A stretch of 5,030 nucleotides of DNA from NCBI GenBank assembly GCA_015488075.1, contig WFOM01000251.1:1-5030 (forward strand), given 5' to 3'. Origin of the DNA: Helicobacteraceae bacterium. GTDB lineage: Bacteria; Campylobacterota; Campylobacteria; Campylobacterales; Sulfurimonadaceae. The notes beneath the pieces are model-generated. The model made no database searches. It was not told the DNA's origin and saw only the letters and a list, made by a program, of their open reading frames with translations. Position 1 is the first letter of the stretch; every line of letters starts with the position of its first letter. Positions 1 to 5,030 of this stretch are shown in pieces. Both the position numbers and the translations under genes were made by a program.

Positions 1-1
1 C

Positions 2-3000
2 TACTACGCAGACATATATAACAAAAAGATAAAAATTATAAAGTATAAAGACAAGAAGAAAGGTTTTGAACTTTATTCAAGTAGTCTGTATCTAAAGAGT
101 TTTATTCCGGTTTTAAAAAATATACCAAAGATCAACAGGCTTAAGTTTACAAAGATAGCCATCAACAAAGACTACCTTGTGGCATATGCAACTCTAAACA
201 GACAAAAACTCGTATTTTTCAAACCAAAATACAAAAAATTTACTATTTTGTGGACACAGAGGATACTTGCTTCTTCATTTTTGCCTGTGATCTCTAATAG
301 TGTGTTAGACAGTGTGTATCTTGATAATGTTGCATTTTTTATATCCGAAGAGAAACAAAGTATAGACCTTGAAAAATTTTTAAGAGATACCGGGATAAAA
401 TCTGACTGGGAAGTTGAACAAAACTTCAACATTAACAAAGGCATAACACTCCTTGCAAATATAAAGGCAGATGAAGCAGATGCCATAAAAGAAACTCTTG
501 GGCTTGTAGGTATATCAAGAGATAAGCTGACTGTTAGCGGAAGTGTTTCTCCCAAGAGTCTAAAATATATCTCAAAATCTCCATCAGCCAACAGATTTGC
601 AAGTGGCAGTGAAAAACGAAGTATAACAGACAAAACCGACCTAAATATATATTTGCCAAAGCCGCATATACCTAAGTTTGCATCGGTTCTGAAGATAAAC
701 GGGAATGCGAAGATAAATATATCCGGTAAAAAGAAAAATAAAACCAAAAGCACCAATACAAATAATAAAAAGAGATTTGATATAAGTTTAACTTTTCCGG
801 TTCAGATAAACTTAAAAAGCTTTAAAAAGAGTCTTAAAGCAAATATAGATTTGGATAAGGTAAGAGAGGGGATATACGAGATAAACATACCACACAGGGG
901 GACATGGGATGCACCGTTTGGTATAAAAGGGTTAAAGATAAAAAACGGAGATTTCTTTGCAAGATTAAAAGGCTCAAAAAAGGGCAAACAAGATTCATCA
1001 GACTCTTTTTCGTTTAAAGGCTCTGCACTGTTTGGAAAAATACCGGCCATACCTTTAAAGGCAAAATTCAAACAAAAAAAAGGCTCATACGATTTGGAGT
1101 ATTTTGAACTAAACAAAAAGATATCTCTTTTTGATATCCCTTTTGGCAAAAAGATACCACATGCAAAAAAATTTAAACTTGAAGATATAAAACTTTCACC
1201 AAACGGTATAAGTGCCAAAACACTCTTTAACAAAACAAAAGTCAGGGCATTTGTGTTTAGGTCTTCAAACAATGACGGATACAATCTTGCACTTGAACAA
1301 AAAAACTTTAAATTCGGTGAACTTGTAAAAGATTTTAAGAAGATAAAACCACTTAATGGCATAACACTGCCAAAAGTGGCTTTGATATTTTCAGAAAAAG
1401 GTTTTAGTTCCAAAAAAAATGACATAAAAGAACCGGCAAACGAGCTTTTTGACACTGTTTTTACTATAGACAAGTTTAATGTTTCCATACCAAAAGGTGT
1501 GAGTTTGTTTACTCCGTTTTATAAAAAAGATTTCGGGATAATCGGAGAAGGTTTCAGTAAGATTGGTGTAAGTGACGGTTCAATGGTATCAGGAAGCATA
1601 AGCGGCTTGTTTGGAGGAGATATAGGGCTTGGTTTGAAAGTATGGGCCAACAAAACGAAAAAGGCTGAAGGTGTTCCAAACAAAGTATTTAAATTTCCTC
1701 TGAAAGTCCCGAATTTTTACATAACTTTGATGGATGACCAGCTTGATGTGGGAGCAGAGACCGATTTGAATGTTATAGTAAAAAAACAAAAACTTTTGTT
1801 TGTATCAAAATTCGGTCTTGATTTTACAGATAAGGGTGTAGGCATAGATATAACCGGAAAACTAAACGGGAAATGGAAAAAACCGTTTGGCATAGAGTTT
1901 TTGACACTTTCAAATGTGGCTTTAACCGCCGGTATAAAAGATACAGGTGAGGTAAACATAGGATTTGGAGGCGATAGTAAGTTTGGAGATACAAAATTCA
2001 GTTTGGCAACAAATATAGATATACTTCTTGAGGATGCTTTGCCTGACGGTGTTGCATTTAAGGCAAAGGCAAACAGGCTTGGAGTAAAAGAGCTTGTTGA
2101 TATAGCAACAGTGCTTTTGAAACTAAAAAACAAAATAGATATAAACTCTATACCGTTTTTTGAGATACATGATGCTGTGTTGGCTTTTGCAACTCCCGGA
2201 GCAAGCGATCCTGACCTTGGGCTTATAACAAACGGTTTTGCCGTTAAAGGCAAATACTTTTTTGGTGGTAAAGAACTTGGTGTTATAAAAGGTGTTTTGG
2301 CAAAAGACTATATAGTCTTCAGTGGTGCCATAGCAGATATAAACCTTGATATACTTACATTTAAAAACAACAAAGTTGACTTTAAACTGGGGGTTTTGAG
2401 TGACTTTAAAATAAGAAGCAAAACAAGATTTCTGGATGTAGATCAAAATGTTACACTGGATCTAAACCCGCCTAAACTCAATTTTAAAGTAACCACAGAT
2501 TTAGGTGAATTTGGCAGTGGAGATTTGGATGTAAGCATAGACGGCTTTGATTTAAAAACCGGAAAATTTGATCCAAAAGGCGACTTTAATATACTGGGTG
2601 AATTCAAATCAAACTTTGCGCCATGGATTGACAAAGAGATAAAAGAAGGACTTGTAGATATCAAAAAAAGTGCAAACAAAAGATTAAGCGATGCTTTGAA
2701 AAAGCTTGATAATGCCACAAAAAAAGTTGACAATATAGACAAAAAGATAAGAGAGATAAAAAAACAGGACAACAGGAGAAAACAAAGAGCAGAAGACAAG
2801 ATAAGAAGAGCACAGAGAAAAGTTGACTGGCTTTATGGAAAATACAGACATGCAGACCATGAGGCACACCACTGTGGAAACAGATGGACACACTGGGCAT
2901 GCAAAGGCTACTGGTATGCTGTAAAAGATGTTGACTGGGATTTATACAGATCTGCTGAAGATATCTTAGAAGCTGTCAAAAAAACCGTTGCGGCAGCATT

Positions 3001-4513
3001 TGGGCTTGATCCGAGACTCGAAGCACTAAAAGGTTCAAAAAGTTTGGCACTTGATGTGCTCTCTCTTGCAAAAGCGGTTGTAAAAACAGACGAAGAAGCC
3101 ACAGATTTTGTTATAAACAAACTTGACGGCATAGTAAAAGATATGATAAAAAAACCGCCTTTTGAAGTCAAAGAAGCCATACTTATGGGTGATTTAAGAG
3201 GTGTTATAAAAAAAGACCTGCCTCTTATACTTGATATAAAGTATGTATTGGGAGGAAAAACATACAGAGAGTATTTTGCTATAAAACTTAAAGACTTGGA
3301 CTATGATGCAAAATCTTTTGCACTTATACCTATCATGATACTTGATGACGGAGTGAAAAAAGCTCTCAAAAATGAGAACAAAGCCATAAAAAGATGGCTT
3401 GAAGCACATATGGCAACACTTTTGGCAGTTACCGAAGATACTATAAGAAAAGATATAAAAGGTTTGGAAGCAAAATACTCCAAAATTTTAAAAACATACG
3501 AAAAAAACTCAAAAAAATTCAAAGAAGCTTATGAAGATTTGGATAAACAAAAACTAAAAGTGATCCAAAAATTCAAGATGACTGATCTTATGCCTGACAG
3601 TCTGGAGTTCAGGGACAAATATCTGGCAGTGGGTCACAGTGATTTGTGTCTTGGTGTAAACAACAACAGTTTGAATGTTATCCAAAAAAACTGTAAAGAT
3701 TCAGATACCGAGCTTTGGTCAACACAAAAAGTCGGACAAAACGGGTATGTTCAGCTAAAAGCAAGAGGGCTTTGCCTAAAAGCCAAATCTCTAAATCCTA
3801 CTACCAAAAACGGAGAGTTTTTGGTTTTGGCAGAGTGCAACGGTGATGAGCATTCCAAATGGAAAGTTGAAAATTATGACGATTTTTATATCAGTCTTGT
3901 AAACAAATATTCCCAAAAATGTCTCCATTTCAACATTGAAAATGCAAATCCAAAAACAGCCTATGCCGTTTGGACATCCTGTATGGGAGCAGACAGTCAG
4001 ACTTTCAGAGCCATAAATGATGCCCAAAAACCTACACATCACAATATAGAAGCAAAGATATCTGCAAGAAACGGCTGGTGTATAGGCGTTAAAAACGGTT
4101 TCAACCAAGGATATAAAGATATAGAAAAAATAGGCTTTTTTTATAACAGCAACTACAAAAAATTCAAAGAGATGGTTGAAGCAAGAACAAATGTTTTGGT
4201 TTCAGTGAACTGCAATGACAAAAATGCTATAAAGTTTAACTATACCGAAAGACCAAACGGTGATATAAAGCTTTTTAGTTCAAAACACGGTCTTTGCATA
4301 GTCCGTTCATATATAAGAAACGAATTGTTGCTGATGCCGTGTGACAGAGGAAAAGATATGTTGTGGCAAAACAGACCTGTAGACTCAAATGCATTTAACA
4401 TGTATAACAGGTTTTATAACAAGTGTATAAACATACAGTCTTCAAGAGGTGTTCCTGTTCATCTTGAGAGTTGCAATGTAAAGCAGTCTCAGAAACTATA
4501 CTTTAAAAAGTAG
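2..4513 (+). CDS. Giant repeat protein with two C-terminal ricin-type lectin domains (5' partial)
   Basis: The frame is open from base 2 to the TAG at 4511-4513, giving 1,503 visible residues (numbered here from the codon at nt 2-4). The true start is outside the window. A GTG at 179 is in frame, but it has no ribosome binding site and lies inside a repeat copy, so it is not taken as the start. Visible order: beta-rich diverged modules with G-x-W-x-x-P-F-G-I motifs (residues 1 to about 850), broken by a Lys/Asn/Thr-rich linker near residues 243-258; charged coiled coil (877-949); His/Cys cluster (950-967); unassigned beta-rich segment (1054-1112); second helix (1118-1193); two beta-trefoil lectin domains (1206-1340 and 1348-1503). 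All 14 cysteines lie after residue 957, 12 of them paired inside the lectin domains, which suggests an oxidising compartment (periplasm, surface or outside). Inferred role: glycan-binding surface or secreted protein. No catalytic domain is recognisable, and I cannot name the N-terminal family. Confidence 0.9.
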   Translation, partial: YYADIYNKKIKIIKYKDKKKGFELYSSSLYLKSFIPVLKNIPKINRLKFTKIAINKDYLVAYATLNRQKLVFFKPKYKKFTILWTQRILASSFLPVISNSVLDSVYLDNVAFFISEEKQSIDLEKFLRDTGIKSDWEVEQNFNINKGITLLANIKADEADAIKETLGLVGISRDKLTVSGSVSPKSLKYISKSPSANRFASGSEKRSITDKTDLNIYLPKPHIPKFASVLKINGNAKINISGKKKNKTKSTNTNNKKRFDISLTFPVQINLKSFKKSLKANIDLDKVREGIYEINIPHRGTWDAPFGIKGLKIKNGDFFARLKGSKKGKQDSSDSFSFKGSALFGKIPAIPLKAKFKQKKGSYDLEYFELNKKISLFDIPFGKKIPHAKKFKLEDIKLSPNGISAKTLFNKTKVRAFVFRSSNNDGYNLALEQKNFKFGELVKDFKKIKPLNGITLPKVALIFSEKGFSSKKNDIKEPANELFDTVFTIDKFNVSIPKGVSLFTPFYKKDFGIIGEGFSKIGVSDGSMVSGSISGLFGGDIGLGLKVWANKTKKAEGVPNKVFKFPLKVPNFYITLMDDQLDVGAETDLNVIVKKQKLLFVSKFGLDFTDKGVGIDITGKLNGKWKKPFGIEFLTLSNVALTAGIKDTGEVNIGFGGDSKFGDTKFSLATNIDILLEDALPDGVAFKAKANRLGVKELVDIATVLLKLKNKIDINSIPFFEIHDAVLAFATPGASDPDLGLITNGFAVKGKYFFGGKELGVIKGVLAKDYIVFSGAIADINLDILTFKNNKVDFKLGVLSDFKIRSKTRFLDVDQNVTLDLNPPKLNFKVTTDLGEFGSGDLDVSIDGFDLKTGKFDPKGDFNILGEFKSNFAPWIDKEIKEGLVDIKKSANKRLSDALKKLDNATKKVDNIDKKIREIKKQDNRRKQRAEDKIRRAQRKVDWLYGKYRHADHEAHHCGNRWTHWACKGYWYAVKDVDWDLYRSAEDILEAVKKTVAAAFGLDPRLEALKGSKSLALDVLSLAKAVVKTDEEATDFVINKLDGIVKDMIKKPPFEVKEAILMGDLRGVIKKDLPLILDIKYVLGGKTYREYFAIKLKDLDYDAKSFALIPIMILDDGVKKALKNENKAIKRWLEAHMATLLAVTEDTIRKDIKGLEAKYSKILKTYEKNSKKFKEAYEDLDKQKLKVIQKFKMTDLMPDSLEFRDKYLAVGHSDLCLGVNNNSLNVIQKNCKDSDTELWSTQKVGQNGYVQLKARGLCLKAKSLNPTTKNGEFLVLAECNGDEHSKWKVENYDDFYISLVNKYSQKCLHFNIENANPKTAYAVWTSCMGADSQTFRAINDAQKPTHHNIEAKISARNGWCIGVKNGFNQGYKDIEKIGFFYNSNYKKFKEMVEARTNVLVSVNCNDKNAIKFNYTERPNGDIKLFSSKHGLCIVRSYIRNELLLMPCDRGKDMLWQNRPVDSNAFNMYNRFYNKCINIQSSRGVPVHLESCNVKQSQKLYFKK
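131..343 (+). repeat. Protein repeat module, copy 1 (C-terminal half visible)
   Basis: Residues 44-114 contain two elements that recur downstream. The first is L-K-F-x-x-I followed by A-T-L-N-R-Q-K (nt 131-208), matched by F-K-L-E-D-I and K-T-L-F-N-K-T-K at nt 1166-1240. The second is L-D-S-V-Y-L-D-N-V-A-F-F-I (nt within 287-343), matched at 1343-1390 and 2141-2188. Similarity is at protein level only. The rest of this copy lies left of the window, which also argues that the gene begins well upstream. Confidence 0.5.
344..1390 (+). repeat. Protein repeat module, copy 2
   Basis: About 349 residues. Opening element: K-G-I-T-L, then V-G-I-S, then V-S-G-S-V-S (nt 437-550). It is followed by alternating polar/hydrophobic beta strands, the motif G-T-W-D-A-P-F-G-I (nt 899-925), the F-K-L-x-x-I / T-L-F-N-K element (1166-1240), and the closing element ending L-P-K-V-A-L-I-F (1343-1390). 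It is longer than copy 3 partly because of lysine-rich linkers near nt 728-775 and 970-1010. No Pfam-style family name can be given from reading alone. Confidence 0.55.
1391..2188 (+). repeat. Protein repeat module, copy 3
   Basis: About 266 residues with the same order as copy 2: K-G-V-S-L, then I-G-V-S and V-S-G-S-I-S (nt 1493-1603), beta-rich sequence, G-K-W-K-K-P-F-G-I (nt 1868-1894), and the closing element I-P-F-F-E-I-H-D-A-V-L-A-F (within 2141-2188). The matching order of at least three motifs is what supports a true repeat rather than general beta-rich similarity. Confidence 0.55.
2189..2548 (+). repeat. Protein repeat module, copy 4 (opening half only)
   Basis: The opening element recurs weakly at nt 2231-2332: G-F, then Y-F-x-G-K-E-L-G-V-I-x-G, then S-G-A-I. 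Compare K-D-F-G-I-I-G-E-G and S-G-S-I in copy 3. Beta-rich sequence follows up to D-V-S-I-D-G, but there is no W-x-x-P-F-G-I motif or closing element before the coiled coil begins. It appears to be a truncated last unit that caps the array. Confidence 0.4.
2630..2848 (+). other. Charged coiled-coil segment
   Basis: Residues 877-949 are dominated by Lys, Arg, Glu, Asp, Ala and Leu with heptad-like spacing of Leu, Ile and Val (for example L-S-D-A-L-K-K-L-D and I-D-K-K-I-R-E-I). There is no proline or cysteine. This predicts a long amphipathic helix that separates the beta-rich array from the C-terminal part. It may pair with the helix following the His/Cys cluster to form a hairpin. Confidence 0.7.
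2849..2902 (+). other. His/Cys cluster at the tip of a predicted helical hairpin
   Basis: Eighteen residues (950-967) carry five histidines and two cysteines in the order H-x2-H-x2-H-H-C-x5-H-x2-C, flanked by aromatic residues (W, Y). These are the first two cysteines of the whole visible protein. A disulfide-closed loop or a metal site are both possible. A disulfide is favoured by the exported character of the protein. Confidence 0.55.
3161..3337 (+). other. Unassigned beta-rich segment between two helical regions
   Basis: Residues 1054-1112 begin F-E-V-K-E-A-I-L-M-G-D-L and continue with strand-like runs such as L-P-L-I-L-D-I-K-Y-V-L-G-G-K, R-E-Y-F-A-I-K-L and F-A-L-I-P-I-M. The segment is small and compact and differs from the upstream modules. 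I do not recognise a named family. Confidence 0.4.
3353..3580 (+). other. Second long helical segment before the lectins
   Basis: Residues 1118-1193 are Lys/Glu/Ala/Leu-rich without proline or glycine breaks except one Gly, with coiled-coil-like spacing (K-A-I-K-R-W-L-E-A, L-E-A-K-Y-S-K-I-L, F-K-E-A-Y-E-D-L). It probably works as a stalk or spacer that holds the two lectin domains away from the body of the protein. Confidence 0.6.
3617..4021 (+). other. Ricin-type beta-trefoil lectin domain 1
   Basis: Residues 1206-1340 of the giant protein show the three-fold pattern of an R-type lectin. Each subdomain has a G/K-x-C-L type start, a second Cys 15-21 residues later, and a degenerate Q-x-W site. 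Cys pairs are 1216/1231, 1258/1279 and 1307/1327. The Q-x-W positions read E-L-W (Trp1239), S-K-W (Trp1287) and Q-T-F (Phe1335). Such domains bind sugars, often galactose-type, but the ligand cannot be read from the sequence. No ricin A-chain-like catalytic part is present. Confidence 0.85.
4043..4510 (+). other. Ricin-type beta-trefoil lectin domain 2, diverged, with an insertion
   Basis: Residues 1348-1503 repeat the same plan. Cys pairs are 1360/1404, 1432/1447 and 1475/1491, with W-C-I-G-V, G-L-C-I-V and K-C-I-N-I starts. The first subdomain carries roughly 25-30 extra residues between its cysteines (about 1365-1399). The Q-x-W sites are weak: I-K-F at 1412, M-L-W at 1455, and L-Y-F at the very C terminus. 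The protein ends two residues after this last site, so the fold is complete. Sugar-binding capacity is less certain than for domain 1. Confidence 0.7.
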
Positions 4514-4516
4514 GTG
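4512..4516 (+). promoter_or_regulatory. Ribosome binding site of the lipoprotein gene, overlapping the upstream stop codon
   Basis: AGGTG lies 5 bases before the ATG at 4522 and shares its first two bases with the TAG stop of the lectin gene (4511-4513). A partial match to the Shine-Dalgarno core at normal spacing fixes the start of the second gene. The overlap suggests that ribosomes finishing the first gene help start the second. Confidence 0.7.
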
Positions 4517-4521
4517 TTGAT

Positions 4522-4569
4522 ATGAAATTATTTTTCTATGTTTTAATTGTCTTTTTGTTTTCTTCATGT
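4522..4569 (+). other. Lipoprotein signal peptide and lipidated cysteine
   Basis: Codons 1-15 encode a short n-region with Lys2 and a hydrophobic core, followed by S-S and Cys16 (TGT at 4567-4569). This matches a signal peptidase II cleavage site, with the cysteine becoming the lipid-modified first residue. The -3 residue is Phe, where Leu is usual, with a Leu one position earlier. Confidence 0.8.
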
Positions 4570-5030
4570 GCGGACAACCAGCCAAAAAGTGTTGCCAATG
4601 TTCCTGAAAACAGGTATTTGTTGCAAGAAGGGCTTAAAATAAAAAAAGATGACAACCAGATAGCCGTTCTTACAAAAAAAGGTATACTCCTTATGCAAGA
4701 GGGAAGATACGAAGAGGCATCAAAAGAGTTTCAAAAGGCATTGAAACTCGATATACAAAACTCCTCTTTACATTTTTTAAATGCACTTACATACCATTTT
4801 CGCTCCCTAAACGGCGATAAAAAGATGTTGGAGTTGGCTGAAGTAGGGTATAAGATAGCTTTGAAGTTTGAGCCTTCAAACTATCTCGCATCATATCTGC
4901 TTGGGCATATATATTTTGAAAAAAAAGATTATAAAAAAGCCCAAAACCAGTTTGCAAACGAACTTTTGTATGATAAAAACAACAAACAGCTTTTAAAGTC
5001 TTTAGCAACTGCTTCGTATTATGCAAAAGA
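4522..5030 (+). CDS. TPR-repeat lipoprotein (3' partial)
   Basis: The frame is open from ATG 4522 to the right edge, giving 169 complete codons with no stop. Residues 1-15 form a short signal peptide: one Lys, then a hydrophobic run (Leu, Phe, Val, Ile) ending in L-F-S-S before Cys16, a lipobox with the less common Phe at -3. Residue +2 is Ala, not Asp, so under the E. coli Lol rule it would go to the outer membrane. After a polar linker come helical repeats with the TPR pattern: about residues 48-80 (a clear one, with G-R-Y-E-E-A and F-Q-K-A-L-K-L-D), a looser one at 81-118, about 121-153 (L-G-H-I-Y and Y-K-K-A), and the start of another at 155. TPR proteins of this kind serve as protein-protein scaffolds. 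With the giant lectin gene directly upstream, a role in its assembly, export or anchoring is a reasonable inference but is not shown by the sequence. The start is supported by a well-placed ribosome binding site and the signal peptide. Confidence 0.9.
   Translation, partial: MKLFFYVLIVFLFSSCADNQPKSVANVPENRYLLQEGLKIKKDDNQIAVLTKKGILLMQEGRYEEASKEFQKALKLDIQNSSLHFLNALTYHFRSLNGDKKMLELAEVGYKIALKFEPSNYLASYLLGHIYFEKKDYKKAQNQFANELLYDKNNKQLLKSLATASYYAK

Noticed and set aside
179..181. GTG as the start codon of the giant protein
   Set aside because: The frame is open all the way to the left edge, there is no Shine-Dalgarno sequence before it, and residues upstream match a downstream repeat element (nt 131-208 against 1166-1240). 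It is an internal valine codon.
172..756. 194-residue open frame on the minus strand, and the other minus-strand frames within 802-3522 and 3791-4108
   Set aside because: They all lie opposite the giant gene. Their Phe/Ser/Leu-rich translations are what the complement of Lys/Asn/Glu-rich codons gives, and no ribosome binding site or domain was seen.
1074..1081. Runs of eight A (also 1412-1419) as possible phase-variable tracts
   Set aside because: Lysine codons in an A-rich genome make such runs common, they are short, and the frame continues through both without disturbance.
3617..4510. A ricin-like ribosome-inactivating toxin
   Set aside because: Only the sugar-binding beta-trefoil type is present. 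No N-glycosidase A-chain motif was seen in the visible protein, so a toxin call is unsupported.
4693..4695. In-frame ATG as an alternative start of the lipoprotein gene
   Set aside because: It would remove the signal peptide, the lipidated cysteine and half of the first TPR, and it has no ribosome binding site as good as the one before 4522.
4787..5026. 79-residue minus-strand open frame opposite the lipoprotein gene
   Set aside because: The plus-strand gene here has a ribosome binding site, lipobox and TPR pattern. The opposite frame has no recognisable features.

Overview
The window is A+T-rich and almost entirely coding on the + strand. Isoleucine is written mainly as ATA, arginine mainly as AGA, and lysine and asparagine codons dominate. 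That style fits Campylobacterota relatives (Arcobacter, Sulfurimonas, Nautilia and similar), but this is inferred from composition only; no marker gene is present to fix the taxon. Gram-negative cell structure is also suggested by a lipoprotein signal on gene 2.

Layout: (1) Positions 2-4513 are the 3' part of one very large gene. The reading frame is open through the left edge, so at least 1,503 residues are visible and the true start lies outside. From N to C terminus the visible protein has a long, cysteine-free, beta-rich region made of diverged repeating modules (to about nt 2550), a highly charged coiled-coil helix (2630-2848), a compact His/Cys cluster (2849-2902), a small unassigned beta-rich segment (3161-3337), a second long helix (3353-3580), and two C-terminal ricin-type beta-trefoil lectin domains in tandem (3617-4021 and 4043-4510). 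(2) Eight bases after its stop, positions 4522-5030 start a lipoprotein with TPR repeats, which runs off the right edge. Its ribosome binding site overlaps the stop codon of the first gene, so the two are almost certainly one transcript and probably translationally coupled.

Reading: a giant exported, probably surface-exposed or secreted, carbohydrate-binding protein, paired with a membrane-anchored TPR lipoprotein that could help assemble, anchor or export it. The lectin and lipoprotein calls rest on visible motifs. The repeat family, the export route and the joint function are inference. No RNA genes, mobile elements, CRISPR arrays, promoters or terminators could be supported, and there is no intergenic stretch longer than 8 bases.
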